Of a stretch of 64,000 nt of DNA, positions 13,031-26,761 are shown piece by piece. Under the pieces are notes generated by a model that was not told the origin of the DNA, made no database searches, and saw only the letters and a program-made list of their open reading frames with translations. The stretch lies in assembly GCF_025602895.1 (NCBI RefSeq), contig NW_026516205.1:248001-312000 (forward strand). The letters are read 5' to 3'. This DNA comes from Polychytrium aggregatum (taxonomy: Eukaryota; Chytridiomycota; Chytridiomycetes; Polychytriales). A program made the translations under genes and the position numbers. Positions within the stretch are counted from its first letter, which is position 1, and each line of letters opens with the position of its first letter.

Positions 13031-13571
13031 GCACGCGCACTGTTGATGCAAGCAGCTCGGTTCGCACGGCCGGAAGCATAGACCCTGCCAACTCCGGATT
13101 GATCGCAATAAACCCGATATACAGCATGTCACGGGTCGCCCGTTTCCCGCGCCAGTATGAAGATGGAGACCCGCCGAGCCAGCACTCTCCCCGACGATGA
13201 GAATGCAGCCGCGGCAACAGACAGTTCTCTGCACGATCGTGTATTACGGTGTAGATGCACGATCCAGCGGAACAAAAACCGGGACACGGAACATGCGAAG
13301 ATATCGGGGCAGTCGAGCAGCCCTACGAGCCAAAGGCGGGCATGTGCAGCCGACTGTGGAAATGAAGTGCTGACGATCAAGGCTGGATATGGATGAGATT
13401 GGCATATGGAAAATGGGATTGTCAAGGATGGATGCAGTTGCGATGAGGATGAACGACTGGGATGCAGCATAGGATCGACCGATGGACAATCGTGTACACA
13501 GAGGAGGCATGGCCAAGGAAGAGTCCTGTAGAGCCAAGTCCATGTCCAATGAGACCACACATGCGGCATCA
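13031..13571. other. convergent intergenic region
   Basis: Lies between the stops of the NUO9.5 gene (+) and the chitinase (-). Nothing beyond the expected 3' UTRs was seen. Confidence 0.5.
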
Positions 13572-15755
13572 CTACCATACGCTGGTGATGCTGTTAAGCA
13601 GCTCGTTCTGGTAGTCCTCGCTGATTTCCCAGATCATGACTCCACCAAAGCCGCCGGACATGTAGTACTGCGACTTGGCCTGGATCGACGTGGTATCATC
13701 ATATGCGATGAATCGGGTGCCATCGAAGAGTGTTGACGACTGGGCAAAGTTCCAATAATGGCGGCTCCAGCCCGCGGCAGGCGTTGTCGGAGCCGTGAGG
13801 ACTTGCTGCTTGCGAAGATTGTAGTACATCCACACTCCGGTGACACTCGACGAGCCACAAGGGTCGGTCCAAATCGCATCAAGGGCATCGCCAGTGATGG
13901 GTGGGCAGACTTGCGGATGGTTTGGGTCCTGTGTCTGGCCGTTTGGGAGCTTGCAGAGCTGGAAGAGCCCATTGGTCGAGCCCGCAGCGGACACTGCCCA
14001 AGAGCGTCCATCTGCGATTCAAGGGAGGGGTGGTCAGCGACAGCAACGACAGCAACGACAGCAACGACAGCAACGACAGCAACGACAGCAACGACAGCAA
14101 CGGCGGCGGTGCCTTGCTCCGGACTTTTGGCGACACCCGCTGCAAACAGTTGCGCCGATGACATACAAAAGGACAATCCTCCGACGATGCTCTTCTTGGC
14201 AATTCCAAGATTGACCAGGTCGGTCATGCTTGAGGCGATCGAGAGCTGGGTGCCGAACTGGTAGTTCGCTGATGGTCGCTGGGGATCCGAGGGTCCGGGA
14301 TTGTTGAGCGGTGCGTTGAAGTCGGCGTAGGGAACCCAAGATCCATCTGCGAGGCAGCATTTGCGGGTGAGTGCACAAACGAGCAACCAGCCACCATGGA
14401 GCCTGGCAAGTCAGCACCAAGGAATACGGATCAGTGACGAAGGCTCGTCAAGCCGGCCGTAACCTACAGAGATCGTAGACCATGACTTGCATATAGCTCA
14501 GCTCAGCCACGATGTCCTTGAGATAGTTATGGTTGTTGTAGACATAGTGGGACACGACGCCGGACGATGCCATTGAAATGATACGGTCTTTGCCAAGCGC
14601 CTGTCTGAGCGCCTTGACAAGCTTGACAAAGTTGGCTGGATCCTCGGGGCGATGGGTATTGCACGGCAATCCTCCACCAGCCGGATATTCCCAGTCCAGA
14701 TCGACGCCGTCAAACTGAAATTGGTCCATGAAGCTCTTGATGGAGGTCACGAACGTGGCGATCGATGCATCGCTTGAAGCCATGTCCGAGAAATGCACTG
14801 AGCCCGACCAGCCGCCCACAGAGATGACAGTGCGAAGGTTCGGGTACTTTTCGCGAGCAACGTAGTTGAGATTGTAGATGCCTTTGTGTCCAGACCAAGG
14901 GTCGAGGGCGAATGGGGGATTGGGGCTGGAGCCACCAAAATCGGCCCATGCATCAAAGCTCTGGAGGGTGCCGTCCTTGTTGACGTTGAGGAAAGCGTAG
15001 TTGACGACGCTGACCTTGGACAGATCGAGGACATCAGGATTATGCTCGGGTCGGGTGTACTGGGCCCAATTCGGCCAGTACGCCACGATTCCGACGTTCT
15101 TGCCGTTTCCGTAGTTTGGTGCCGAGCGATAGGCAAAGCCGGTCGAGCTTGAGGGCTAATGACCACCACAAACAGAGAAGCGACATTTAGTCAGTACATT
15201 GAATCGGCACATTGGCCTACTTTGCTGAGCGGATGTATTCTAAAATAGGGGCAAGCAGTACCCCAGTGTTGGTGTTGGTGTTGGTATTGGTATTGGTGTT
15301 GACACTTGATGCCAAAACACAAGCCTGTTATCAAGCCACAATTACAATGTTATCCTCTGCGAACGTTTGAGTCATCCTCGGTCATAGTCTCGGCAGACGT
15401 ACGTAGCGTATCTTCATGCCACTTACGATTGTTTGCTGTATGGTCTGGCATACGGTCAAGGGGCCACACTGCATCGCAATCCAGTTACCACCGGCTGGGT
15501 GCCATCGAATGTGCGGTTTAGTGTCCAAGAGTATAACCCGATAGATTCAGCCTTTGAATGCATTTGCACAGCAGAACCGATGTCCCATGCGTGTAGTTCT
15601 CGCCTCTGCTTACCGGTGCACAGCTCATAGTCTGGGGATTGTCCAGACGAAACGCATTGAATCAGGCCCGGGGTAGTGCACTGACCAGAAACGAGAGTAG
15701 GCAGCGCAAGGAGCGGGCCCAGCGCAACCACAAGCGCAGACAAGCGGGCGAGCAT
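13572..15755 (-). CDS. Secreted GH18 chitinase with N-terminal Cys-rich chitin-binding-like module
   Basis: Extracellular family 18 glycoside hydrolase expected to cut chitin. Exons 15614-15755, 15427-15494, 14468-15155, 14167-14346 and 13572-14011 give 505 aa. A hydrophobic signal peptide (LSALVVALGPLLALPTLVSG) is followed by a six-Cys module beginning QCTTPGLIQCVSSGQSPDYE and ending NWIAMQCGPLTVC. After an SSST linker comes the catalytic barrel: VGIVAYWPNWAQYT, TVISVGGWSGS, the active-site FDGVDLDWEYP (DxxDxDxE complete), MVYDLYGSW, GLSFYGRSWAVSA and GGVMIWEISEDY. Two donors (GTAGGT, GTATGT) were chosen because they restore VYDLYGSW and LSFYGRSW. Intron 2 and intron 4 contain tandem repeats. 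Roles in wall remodelling or prey/substrate digestion are both possible. Confidence 0.92.
14035..14103. repeat. 9-bp tandem repeat in chitinase intron 4
   Basis: About seven copies of CAGCAACGA, nearly perfect, inside the last intron of the GH18 gene. Reading through it gives VAVVAVVAV or CCRCCRC runs, which are artefacts. Confidence 0.92.
15272..15303. repeat. GGTGTT/GGTATT hexamer repeat in chitinase intron 2
   Basis: Short run of ttggtg/ttggta hexamers in the 271-bp intron between exons 2 and 3 of the GH18 gene. Confidence 0.75.
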
Positions 15756-16959
15756 GGTGAATCAAGTTGATATTCCTTTGTAATGCTGGTACTACAAGGA
15801 TGCTTGTATGCGGCGGTGTTCGTGGTGTTCGTGGTATTCGAGGCCGGTGTAAGTTTGGGAACCTGAGCGGAATCGTGTGAGCAAACTGCATCTCCGTGAT
15901 GCCCAACGCCATAATGCCGAACAGCAGACGTGGCGACGTCCAAGATACCTCCGCGCGAACAAGTCTTCAATAGGCTTGTGATGAAAGACTTTGGAGACTG
16001 TTTTTGTGCCAGCGCATGCAGTGCTGCCGAGACGAAGGAGAGCCAAGGCTGCTGGGCTTTTGTACGGCTGGTCAGAGTCTCCATGGAGTCAAGCAGGACG
16101 GCGCCGCAACTGAATCTCTGCATATGTCGACGAATGTTCTCATCGCCAACCTCATCGCTGGCCTCGTCGCTGGCTTCCAAGATATGTTCGTCCTACATGC
16201 TTTCCAACTGCAGCGATCCTCAGAGCTTGTAATAGGCAAGGCGAAGTGTGCGTGCCCTAGCTGATGCAGACTTGCCTCGATCGGCGCTCATATGTCGTTC
16301 ATGATGCGGTGCAGCGATCGCACCTGATAGAGTATCTGAGCCACAATTCGATCGGCTGGATGTCAGAGCAGACACAGGCCAGCACTTTCAACTCCTGCAG
16401 TACCAGACGGCTGCTCTATTGTCGTCATGGATTGATGGAACATATGGTGGCGCCTGAGGCCTGATTCGCCAGACCCCTCACATATTTCGCTGACGCTCAT
16501 GGCGACATATCGCTCGGGCCATATAGCCACACAACATATTGCACCTGGCCCGGGCACATGAGAGTGCTCTGGTCACTCGCATCACCTTTCACTATCTGCT
16601 TGCCTTCCGTAAGCCACCAAGCGACTGCCACAGCGCCACGACTGCGAGTCCTCGATGATAGCTGCACAATTGCACTATTCGTCCGCGGTGCCAACATTGG
16701 CGATATCCATCGATAGTACGTGTGACGGAAGAGCGTGAGTGTATTCAACAGTTGGCGAAAAGGCCCAGGGAAAGCAGCATGACTCAGATGCCGATTTCGC
16801 TTTGAATCGACAGGATTGCGAGACAGAGTGGCGGGCGACACAGATATCGCTGGTGCGGCCTTCTCTCCCAAGTGCTTCATCGACGAATCGACCTTGCCGC
16901 CACAGCCGGATTGAAGTAGCAGAGAACTCAACAGAGGCAACCAAGTGGCTCAGCTTCCT
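15756..16959. other. gene-poor stretch upstream of the chitinase
   Basis: About 1.2 kb with lower GC than its surroundings. Several 80-170-codon open frames exist on both strands, but none shows a recognisable domain or consistent splice pattern. It should hold the chitinase promoter and the TatD 3' UTR. Confidence 0.4.
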
Positions 16960-18111
16960 TTACAGCCCATAGACGAACAGCGTGTTGCGGCGGGCATGCT
17001 CCATCACCAGGTCGATTTCTACTTCCTTGACCTGGGCAATGCGCTCGGCAATGAGCGGGATATGGCCGCAGTGTGCAATCTTGGAGGCAGGTCCCTTGCG
17101 GATGACGAAGCGGGGGTCTTTGCACAGCGGCATCATATACGGAGCGTCGGTCTCGAGCAAGATCTTCTCGAGCGGCACAACCTTGACGGCTTCGCGGATT
17201 GGATCGGCCGAGTTGAAGGTGATGACACCCGTGAAGCCGATGTAGAGGTTGTCGAAGCGGCCCAGCAGGCGCTGGGCAAACTCGGCCGAGCCCGTGAAGC
17301 AGTGCACATGAATCTTGTGAGCCTTTGGGAGGACCGAGTCCATGATCTCGAAGGTGTCTTCGTCCGCCTCGCGGGTGTGGATGACCAGCGGCTTGTCGAG
17401 CTGCACGGCCAGCTCAAGCTGGCGGCGGAAGACGGCCTTTTGAGTCTCTTTTGGCGAGAGGCCGTAGAAGTAATCCAGACCCATCTCGCCCATGGCTTTG
17501 GTGCGGGGGTGGGCGAGGGCCTTCAGGAGGTGCTCCTCGACAGTGTCGTTGTACCGGATGGCATTGTGCGGGTGGATGCCGCAGGCCAGATACAGCCATG
17601 GATTGTGCTCAACTAGGGACTCCCAGCGATTGTGCATCGGAGGAACCTCGGCGGCAATGTACTGGGCATCTCGCTCCCCACCAAAGTACTCGGGATCGCA
17701 CATGACATTGATGCAAGCCTCGAAGTTGCTTGGGAAGCTCTGGTGCCGCAGATCCTGGAGGGCCTTGGCGATCTGCTCGTTGTCGGCAAACTCGCCGGCT
17801 CCGCAGTGCGTCTGCGGAAGACGGGTGATGACCATGTCGAGGTGGCAGTGGGTGTCGACATAGGACAGCGACGTCAGTGGATGGGCAATCGTTGAAAACG
17901 GGACCGGTGCGGCCGCAGGTATTTTGTCTTTGGGAGCCTTGGGAGCTTTGGGGGTCTTGGCCGGCTTGGCGGGCTGCTCGATGGGAGCTTCAGCGGATGG
18001 GGGCGGAACTGCAGACATTCTGCGAGGGCGGCTCAATGTGCGGATCTGGGGGCGCAGGAGGACGGGGCAGGCGGCCGATGTGGATCGCAGGAAGCGGGTA
18101 AAGATCATCAC
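16960..18111 (-). CDS. TatD-family metal-dependent hydrolase/DNase
   Basis: Intronless gene for a TIM-barrel metal-dependent hydrolase of the TatD family (nuclease or other phosphoesterase; role in DNA repair or apoptosis reported for some members). The full frame is 383 aa. Metal-site motifs are all present: YVDTHCHLD (HxH), LACGIHPHNA, GEMGLDYFYG, LVIHTREADEDT, HVHCFTGS and LLETDAPYM. Residues 1-31 are Arg/Ser-rich (MMIFTRFLRSTSAACP) and could target mitochondria. However, a TATA-like element directly abuts this ATG, so translation may instead begin at Met32 (18018, MSAVPPPS). A Pro/Ala/Lys-rich stretch of about 45 residues precedes the barrel in either case. Confidence 0.9.
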   Translation of the reverse strand: MMIFTRFLRSTSAACPVLLRPQIRTLSRPRRMSAVPPPSAEAPIEQPAKPAKTPKAPKAPKDKIPAAAPVPFSTIAHPLTSLSYVDTHCHLDMVITRLPQTHCGAGEFADNEQIAKALQDLRHQSFPSNFEACINVMCDPEYFGGERDAQYIAAEVPPMHNRWESLVEHNPWLYLACGIHPHNAIRYNDTVEEHLLKALAHPRTKAMGEMGLDYFYGLSPKETQKAVFRRQLELAVQLDKPLVIHTREADEDTFEIMDSVLPKAHKIHVHCFTGSAEFAQRLLGRFDNLYIGFTGVITFNSADPIREAVKVVPLEKILLETDAPYMMPLCKDPRFVIRKGPASKIAHCGHIPLIAERIAQVKEVEIDLVMEHARRNTLFVYGL

Positions 18112-18121
18112 TTATATACCA
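18112..18121 (-). promoter_or_regulatory. TATA-like element at the TatD gene
   Basis: On the minus strand this reads GGTATATAAG, immediately upstream of the first in-frame ATG of the TatD gene. Such a position would put transcription start inside the first 30 codons and favour the downstream ATG at 18018. Confidence 0.45.
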
Positions 18122-18354
18122 AAGTCGGTTTCGGCGAGGCAAGGATCGCTTTCGGCGGGACGGCTGCCCTTTTGGCTGCTGTCCCACCATCTGCGCTCGC
18201 AGCGAAACGACCGCGACAGGCGGCAGAGTCACTCGTTCGCTGTCCCGTCTGGTGGTGGATCGCTGGCCAAAGGCGAAGCGACGGAGCAATTGCCCGACAG
18301 ATCCGTGTGTCGACTCTGGGAACAGGTCCGTGTGTCGACTCTGGAGGGTCAGCC

Positions 18355-18388
18355 ACATTCGCATTCGCATTCGCATTCGCATTCGCAG
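18355..18388. repeat. (CATTCG)n hexamer repeat
   Basis: About five copies of CATTCG between the TatD and RBM42-like genes. Just upstream, at about 18300-18345, a roughly 19-bp unit ending GTGTGTCGACTCTGG occurs twice. Confidence 0.85.
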
Positions 18389-18479
18389 GCCAAGGCTCCT
18401 GCAGGACAGTACATTCCATCTCCCACACGCTCTGGACTGAGAGTCGTTGGTTTATCTTTGCGACGGCCCAAGACTGAAT

Positions 18480-19725
18480 CTATTTGGTCGCTTTCTTGGC
18501 AACGCCGCCATTGTGGACCTTTTTCAGGGCGGCAATATCCACGTTGCGGTCCGCCCAACTTGACTTTCGCAGCTTGACCGGCCGGTTGCCGATGTATTTG
18601 CCTTTTGCGCCGAGTTTGTCGACGCCGAAGCCAGCCAGCCAGCCAGCCAGCCAGTCAACCAGTCATTGGAGTGTCGGGTGTGCGGAGGCAGCCGAGCAGA
18701 TGCAGATATGAGATCAGCCTTCGCCGAAAATTCGGCACAAGCAAGGCCAAACATGCGCAAGGATATGGACGGCCAACTCGCTCCCTGGCAGTGCAATGAT
18801 GCCAGTGTGGATGAGAGCGGTCCACAGCCCGTTTGCGAGAACAACTCACCGTTCATCTCCTTCAGGGCCTTGACGAAGTCGTTGGGGTCCTTGAAGCTCA
18901 CAAATCCGTATCCTCGGCTCTTTTGCGTTCGCTTGTCCCGGACCACACGCACCTTGACCATCGACGGATACTTCATGAAGGCTTTGGACAGCAGGTCGTC
19001 TGTGACTTCATTGCCGAGATCGCCGCAAAAGAGTCGGAAGTCATCTGGACAGGTATTGTGGGGACAGAAACGAGGGAGAGATTCAGATCGCTGCGGACAG
19101 GCATCGACGGATGAGACAAGATCGCACGGATGGGAGTCGTTGCGCTCTCGAACGGCGCTGCCCAGTTCTGCTTGGAACCTCAGATCATGGCGGGAGACTA
19201 CTTACTGTCGTCCCAGTCCAGAAGCGATTTATCCTCCCAGATCTCGCCTCCAGCGGCGCGAACCAAGGTTGACGGCTGGGGGGCACCCGATGCGTCGTCT
19301 TTCTTGTCTGCGGTGCTTGCCGATGTGCCCGCTGCCGGTGTCGACGTCGAGATCGCATACTTGCTCTCGGATTTGGCCGTCTTTTTCTTTGTGGCCGATA
19401 CGGCCACCCGGGGCACTGGGGGTCGGGCTCGAGGGGTGTATCCTTCGGGGTAGCCGACGCCTCCGCCGCCCTGGCTTGAGCCGCTGGGGGCAGACGATCC
19501 AATGCTGCTGCTCTTGTTCGGGGCTGTTTGCGATCCGACTTCGGTGGGCTTGGGAGGAATCGGTGCCGCAATCGGAGGCATTCCTGGAAGGGCAACGGCA
19601 CTGGGACCGGCGATCGGTCGGTTGATGCTGCCGGGGCGCCGCTGACCGTCGAGGTTGGCGCCTGGTGGCGGATTGAACGGCGCTTGGTATCCGGGAGCAG
19701 GGGGGCGTGGGGGTAGATAGGACAT
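18480..19725 (-). CDS. RBM42-like RRM RNA-binding protein
   Basis: Three exons, 19206-19725, 18850-19044 and 18480-18601, give 278 aa. The first 170 residues are Pro/Gly/Ser-rich and disordered (MSYLPPRPPAPGYQAPF...). They are followed by a single RRM whose RNP2 is RLFCGDLGNEV and RNP1 is SRGYGFVSF, with the RBM42 hallmark DPNDFVKALKEMNGKYIGNR. The tail RPVKLRKSSWADRNVDIAA and a Lys-rich end also match the RBM42 family, which has been linked to hnRNP K, splicing and mRNA protection. Exon 1 ends in phase 1 (A|AT), and the second intron carries a CAGC repeat. Confidence 0.9.
18629..18654. repeat. (CAGC)n repeat in RBM42-like intron 2
   Basis: Run of agccagccagcc units near the 3' end of the second intron of the RBM42-like gene. 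Confidence 0.85.
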
Positions 19726-20227
19726 GGTGCTGGGAGGAGCAGTGGTTGAGATCACGGCGACGTTGGGCAAAGGACGGCCGGGCTGCATCCGAAAGCAAGT
19801 TTGGCTCCGACCCGCGCGGATCTGGCTCGCGGATCTGCTGCGGGGCTCTGGGACAACCCGCACACGGACCAACGGAGCCCATCTGGATGCATCGTCCTGA
19901 GCTGATCCTGCATCGACAGATGCTGAGTCGTGACAGGCGGCAGTTCATACAGTCGACTCCCTTGCAGGGATCGCCCGCGATGCCAAGGAACAGGACAGTG
20001 CCAAGGAAACAGCGCAACTTCGTGACGAGGAGCATCGACGCCCCCTCAACCGATTCAGCCGAGAACAACACCAGATGATGGGTAAACATGGACTGGCTCA
20101 GCGTCGCCAGTATATTTAGGCAAATGGGAATGCGATTTACAGAGCTGTGCCTCGGGAGCAGGGCAGCGCATACTCGGCCGGGGACACAAGGAGAGCGGGG
20201 GGCCGGTTCCACCCCAGCGCCTGTGGC
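19726..20227. other. intergenic region
   Basis: About 500 bp holding the RBM42-like promoter and the 3' end of the ETF-QO gene. No gene is supported. Confidence 0.5.
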
Positions 20228-23125
20228 TTATGTGAGAACGTACTTCGGGCCACCGCCGCCCTCTGGGACTATATAGGAGGGATGTGTGTTAGCTTCAGGT
20301 CGTGAACTAGTGGTGGCTGGATATGACCCGTATGCAGGACGAGGGTGCAAAGGGGACGGATGTCTCTCGTCAGCGTCAGATACGCACCGGTCCAGTCAAT
20401 GTTCTGGCTTGGGTCTTTGATGTCGCAGGTTTTGCAGTGGATGCAATTCTGAGAGTTGATCTGGAATCGCTTCTGGCCGGGGTTCTGTTCGTCATCCAGG
20501 TACTCATAAACACCGGCTGATGCAGCGGATAGGGACGATCCGGTGAGTCAGACAAATTACATCAACAGGCGCATGCAAGCAGCATCGGTCTCATGGAGGC
20601 TCAGGCGAGGCTGCAGCGCTCTTGACTACATGTTCTCACACATACAGGGGCCAACCCAGCAGCGGGCTCGGCAAGGGTAATCGCAGCATCAGTCACGGGC
20701 TTACCAGGACAGAACTTTTGCTCGGGGCCTCCGTAGACGGCATAGTTGGTCTCCAGTTGCTCTTTGGGGCCGCGCTTCAGTCTAAGATGGACGGGCTGGT
20801 TCTCGGCGTGGTTGGTGCCAGTGCGGCTGACGTTCTCAAGGAGCTCGAAGCTTATAACGCCATCGGGCTTGGGGTAGTCAATGGGCTTGGCGTCCTTGGC
20901 GGGAACGAGGCACTCGTGATCGGGTTTGGCGTACTTGAGCGTCCACGGAACACGGCCCTTGAGCAAGAGCGTATCCACGCCAGAGTAGATCAGGCCGCCG
21001 TAGAGACCGAGAGAGGTATGGAACGAGGGGCGGATGTTGCGGACTTCGTACAGCTCCTTGTAAGCCCACGAGTTCTTGAAGGCCTCCTCGTAGCTGTCCA
21101 GCTGGATGGGTCCGGCGCTCTCGGCATCGTCGGCAGTGATCTTCTCGACAATGGCGTCGGCAGCGAGGATGCCTGGACAGTCGGCAAGGGCAGGAGCGAG
21201 GGCATAGAAAGGAGCAGGAGACCGAAGAGAAGACTCAGTGGTCTGGTGGACGAACAGAGACGGAAATTGTGTGCCGTAAGCGGCTACGGTATAGACGGGC
21301 ATTCACATACCACTCTTCATTGCCGTGTGGGTGCCCTTGATCTTGGGCACGTTCATGAAGCCGGCAGAGCAGCCAATCAGGGCACCGCCGGGGAAGCTGA
21401 GCTTGGGAATCGACTGGTATCCACCCTCATTCAGGGCACGTGCGCCGTAGGAGATGATCTTGCCGCCCTCGAGATGCTTCTTGAATGTGGGGTGGTGCTT
21501 GAGGCGCTGCAGCTCGCGGTAGGGGCTCAAGTGCGGGTTGGGGTAGTCCAGACCAATGACGAGACCGACAGCACAGAGGTTGTTGTCGAAATGGTACATG
21601 AAGCTGCCGCCGTATGTGTCGTAGTTGAGTGGCCAGCCGACGGAGTGCATGACCAGACCAGGCTTGTGTTTGGCAGGGTCGATTTCCCAGACCTTGTTGC
21701 GCAGACCATATGGTTAGACGGAGGAAGGGTGGGCGTGTGGGGCGGATGTGTTTTGGAGAGCACGTCCGTCGAAAATCACAAATCCTTTTCATGCTCATCG
21801 ATACAAATCAACGGGTAACACACCTCCTTTACTCCGATGCCGTAGGTCTGGAACTGGCTGTCCTTGCGAAGGTCGAACTTTTGGATGACTTTCTTGGACA
21901 GACTGCCGTGGCAGCCCTCGGCGAAGAGGGTCACCTTTGCGTGGATCTCCATGCCGCGTTCGAAGCTATCCTTGGGCTTTCCATTGCGATCGATGCCAAC
22001 ATCGTTCGTGGCGATGCCCTTGACAGAGCCGTCCTCGTTGTACAGAACCTAGGGACACCAGAGCAAACGGGAATCGATATCAGGCTCTGGCACACGGAAC
22101 TAGGGTGCGCGGGCAGACCAGTCCACCGAGGCGTGGAGCTCCGTTGCTCGGTCCCGCATCGATCCCGCGTCGATCCGACTGGATCCGACCGGATCCCAAC
22201 GCAAGCGAGGAGGCAATGGCAGTCAAGCTACCTCACTGGCGGCAAAGGACGGGTAGATCTCGACGCCAAGCTCCTCAGCCTGCTCGCCGAGCCAGCGGAC
22301 AAAGTTGTTGAGAGAAATGATGTAGTTGCCCTTGTTGTTCATGTGGGGAGGGTGAGGGAGCGGGATCGCGGCCTTTTCCGTCAGGAACAGGACTTGGTCG
22401 TGCAGCGCGGGCTGGTTGAGCGGGGCGCCTCGGTCCTTCCAGTCTGGGATCAGCTCGTTGAGAGCGCGGGGCTCGAGCACAGCACCCGAGAGGATGTGGG
22501 CACCTATCGGCGATGGAGCAGGTCAGATCGCAATTGCAGCCTCGCTGTGGCCATCGCCGCGATCCGTGTTCCAAATGTCGACGATTCGGTAATGACGGAG
22601 GGAGCACAATCGTGGCAATATCCGGAGCGCTGCCAAGACGCATAGACCACGGCTGTGCGAGCATCGCTCATGATGGCGGCGGAACCGGCTCTGGCTGTCC
22701 AACCGCCCCCTTGCAGAGCCGTTGCGATCTCACACATCCTTACCGACTTCGGGGCCCTTCTCGACAACAAAGACCCGAATGTCCTTTCCGGCGGTGGCGG
22801 CCTGCTGCTTGATGCGGATTGCGGCCGACAAACCAGCGGGGCCAGCACCGACGATGCAGACATCGACCTCCTCGGCGAATCTCTCGGCGTTGAGGATGGC
22901 GGCGATTTCATCGTCCTCCTCCGACTCGGCTCGGCGAACGGCGGTAGTCGAGAGAAAGGCGCGGCCGAGGGCTGGACCCAGCGCCGCGGATCGAGGCTGG
23001 ACGGCCAACAACGACGACACAAGCGTCCGAACTTGGGATCGTAACAAGATGGTTGTGGACGATGCCCGGACGAGGCCGACTCTGCGGAGCGAGCCGCAGG
23101 CCAGAGAAACAGGGCGGAGATGCAT
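20228..23125 (-). CDS. ETFDH/CIR2: Electron transfer flavoprotein-ubiquinone oxidoreductase (ETF-QO)
   Basis: Inner mitochondrial membrane flavo-iron-sulfur enzyme passing electrons from ETF to ubiquinone during fatty-acid, amino-acid and choline oxidation. Seven exons: 22744-23125, 22232-22503, 21824-22048, 21311-21692, 20705-21172, 20388-20516 and 20228-20268 (632 aa). A long Arg/Ser-rich mitochondrial presequence precedes the FAD motif [16 protein letters not shown]. Family blocks include [69 protein letters not shown] and the 4Fe-4S ligands in PAGVYEY...[18 protein letters not shown]. The end reads [18 protein letters not shown], as in the family. It lies head-to-head with the gene for its own electron donor subunit, ETFA. 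Confidence 0.96.
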
Positions 23126-24118
23126 GGTGCTCGGGCGTCAAGTCCAGACGAAGGCGAGCGACAGCAGGGGCAGCGATGCTTTGAGGGTCGTGAGGATCTG
23201 AGAGACAGATGCGCAGACAGATGTGCAGACAGATGTGCAGATGGACATGTAGACGGGGAGGCAATGGTGAGCCTGATGGGAGCCATATATGTTGGAGTTT
23301 GTCGGCAGAGTCGGATGCACGGGTGATATGACGCTGGTATGGGAACCCGGAGGGTCCACGATGCAGATCACCGGAGCAGCCAAGGGACGGCATGACTCAC
23401 CGATAAGCAGACTCGGCTGGAACAAGAGCGATAGGATCCAGTTGTGGGGTATGGGGTGGAGCGGCACGGCCCTGGTGAGAACGGCATTCCTGCGCAGCCA
23501 GCGAGCCGATGGTGATGGACGGCCCATCAAAGCAGCGGCAGAAGCAGCGGCGGCAGGACTTACATGGTCGATCGACCCGCAGACGCCGACGAAAACGCAA
23601 AGGCAGATACGAAGGCAAACGCAAACAGCCGGCGGCCAAAGCCCGGCTGGAGGACGATCGGCCGAGCGACGCGGGAAAGCCCGGAAGGCGGTTCCGTCGG
23701 AGCCGCTGCGCAGTCGGCATGTGCGTCTGTGGCAGCAGCGTGCGCCCCGCCGCACTCGAGCCGGATCCAGTGCGCCGCCTCTCCGATGCGCAGCCGTTAC
23801 GTCAGCGTCCCGCTGCTCCCCGCGATGCGCTCCGGTCTCGCGCGAGGCCGCGTGCGTGTGTGTGCTCTCGCGAGGGGCGCGGCGAGGAGGCGTCTCGGCG
23901 GACGAGAGTGCTCCTCGCAGACACCTCGGCTGCTCTCGGCTGCTCTCGGTATGCCCTCGCCTCGCGCCGGCTCTCGCTGGCTCGTGTCTGTGTTGCTCCA
24001 ATCGGTCTTGCGTTCCTCCATCGTCGTCAACATCGTCAACATCGCCAACAGACCAAGGCCGATCCCAACGCACTTCCGTCTGCATCTCGCCGCCGCTGCC
24101 CTGCACTCTGCATCCGCC
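23126..24118. other. divergent intergenic region between ETF-QO and ETFA
   Basis: About 1 kb, very GC-rich, between two genes transcribed away from each other. Long Arg- and Ala-rich open frames span it on both strands, but none shows a domain. An AGATGTGCAGAC-type 12-bp unit repeats at about 23208-23245. The region probably carries both promoters. Confidence 0.55.
23205..23246. repeat. 12-bp tandem repeat upstream of ETF-QO
   Basis: Three to four copies of gacagatgtgca, giving a CADRCADRCAD run on the plus strand. It sits in the 5' flank of the ETF-QO gene. Confidence 0.8.
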
Positions 24119-26453
<2,335 letters not shown>

Positions 26454-26482
26454 CGTCCTCGCGCTTGGCCGAGAATCCCGGG

Positions 26483-26490
26483 CCAATAAA
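26483..26490 (+). terminator. polyadenylation signal of ETFA
   Basis: CAATAAAA about 30 nt after the ETFA stop codon, a canonical AATAAA-type signal. Confidence 0.6.
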
Positions 26491-26761
26491 AGCTCCTCTC
26501 TCCTCACGTTTACGTTGAATAGCCCCTTCCGCTACACTGGCCGTTCTACTTGCCTCTGAACCTTCAGAGCAGACACGATCGCATGGGGCTCGGGAGCACA
26601 TTGTGCATGAGCTGTGGCTTTTTATTGCCGGATCCCCTGCCACAGGATCGGTGGTGGTGGTCGAATGCCGCATCGATGTCGCAAATCGGAATCCTGAGAA
26701 AAACAGGCAGGGCGCGCCGTCTCTTGCTTCGACATTGCCGAGCCCACATTGCCAATCTGCA

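Noticed and set aside
14035-14386. VAVVAV-rich extension of the chitinase frame
   Set aside because: It comes from reading through the 9-bp intronic repeat; splicing at GTATGT and CAG restores the conserved GLSFYGRSWAVSA.
15662-16180. A 172-codon minus-strand frame upstream of the chitinase
   Set aside because: It overlaps the chitinase signal-peptide exon in another frame and lacks any recognisable motif.
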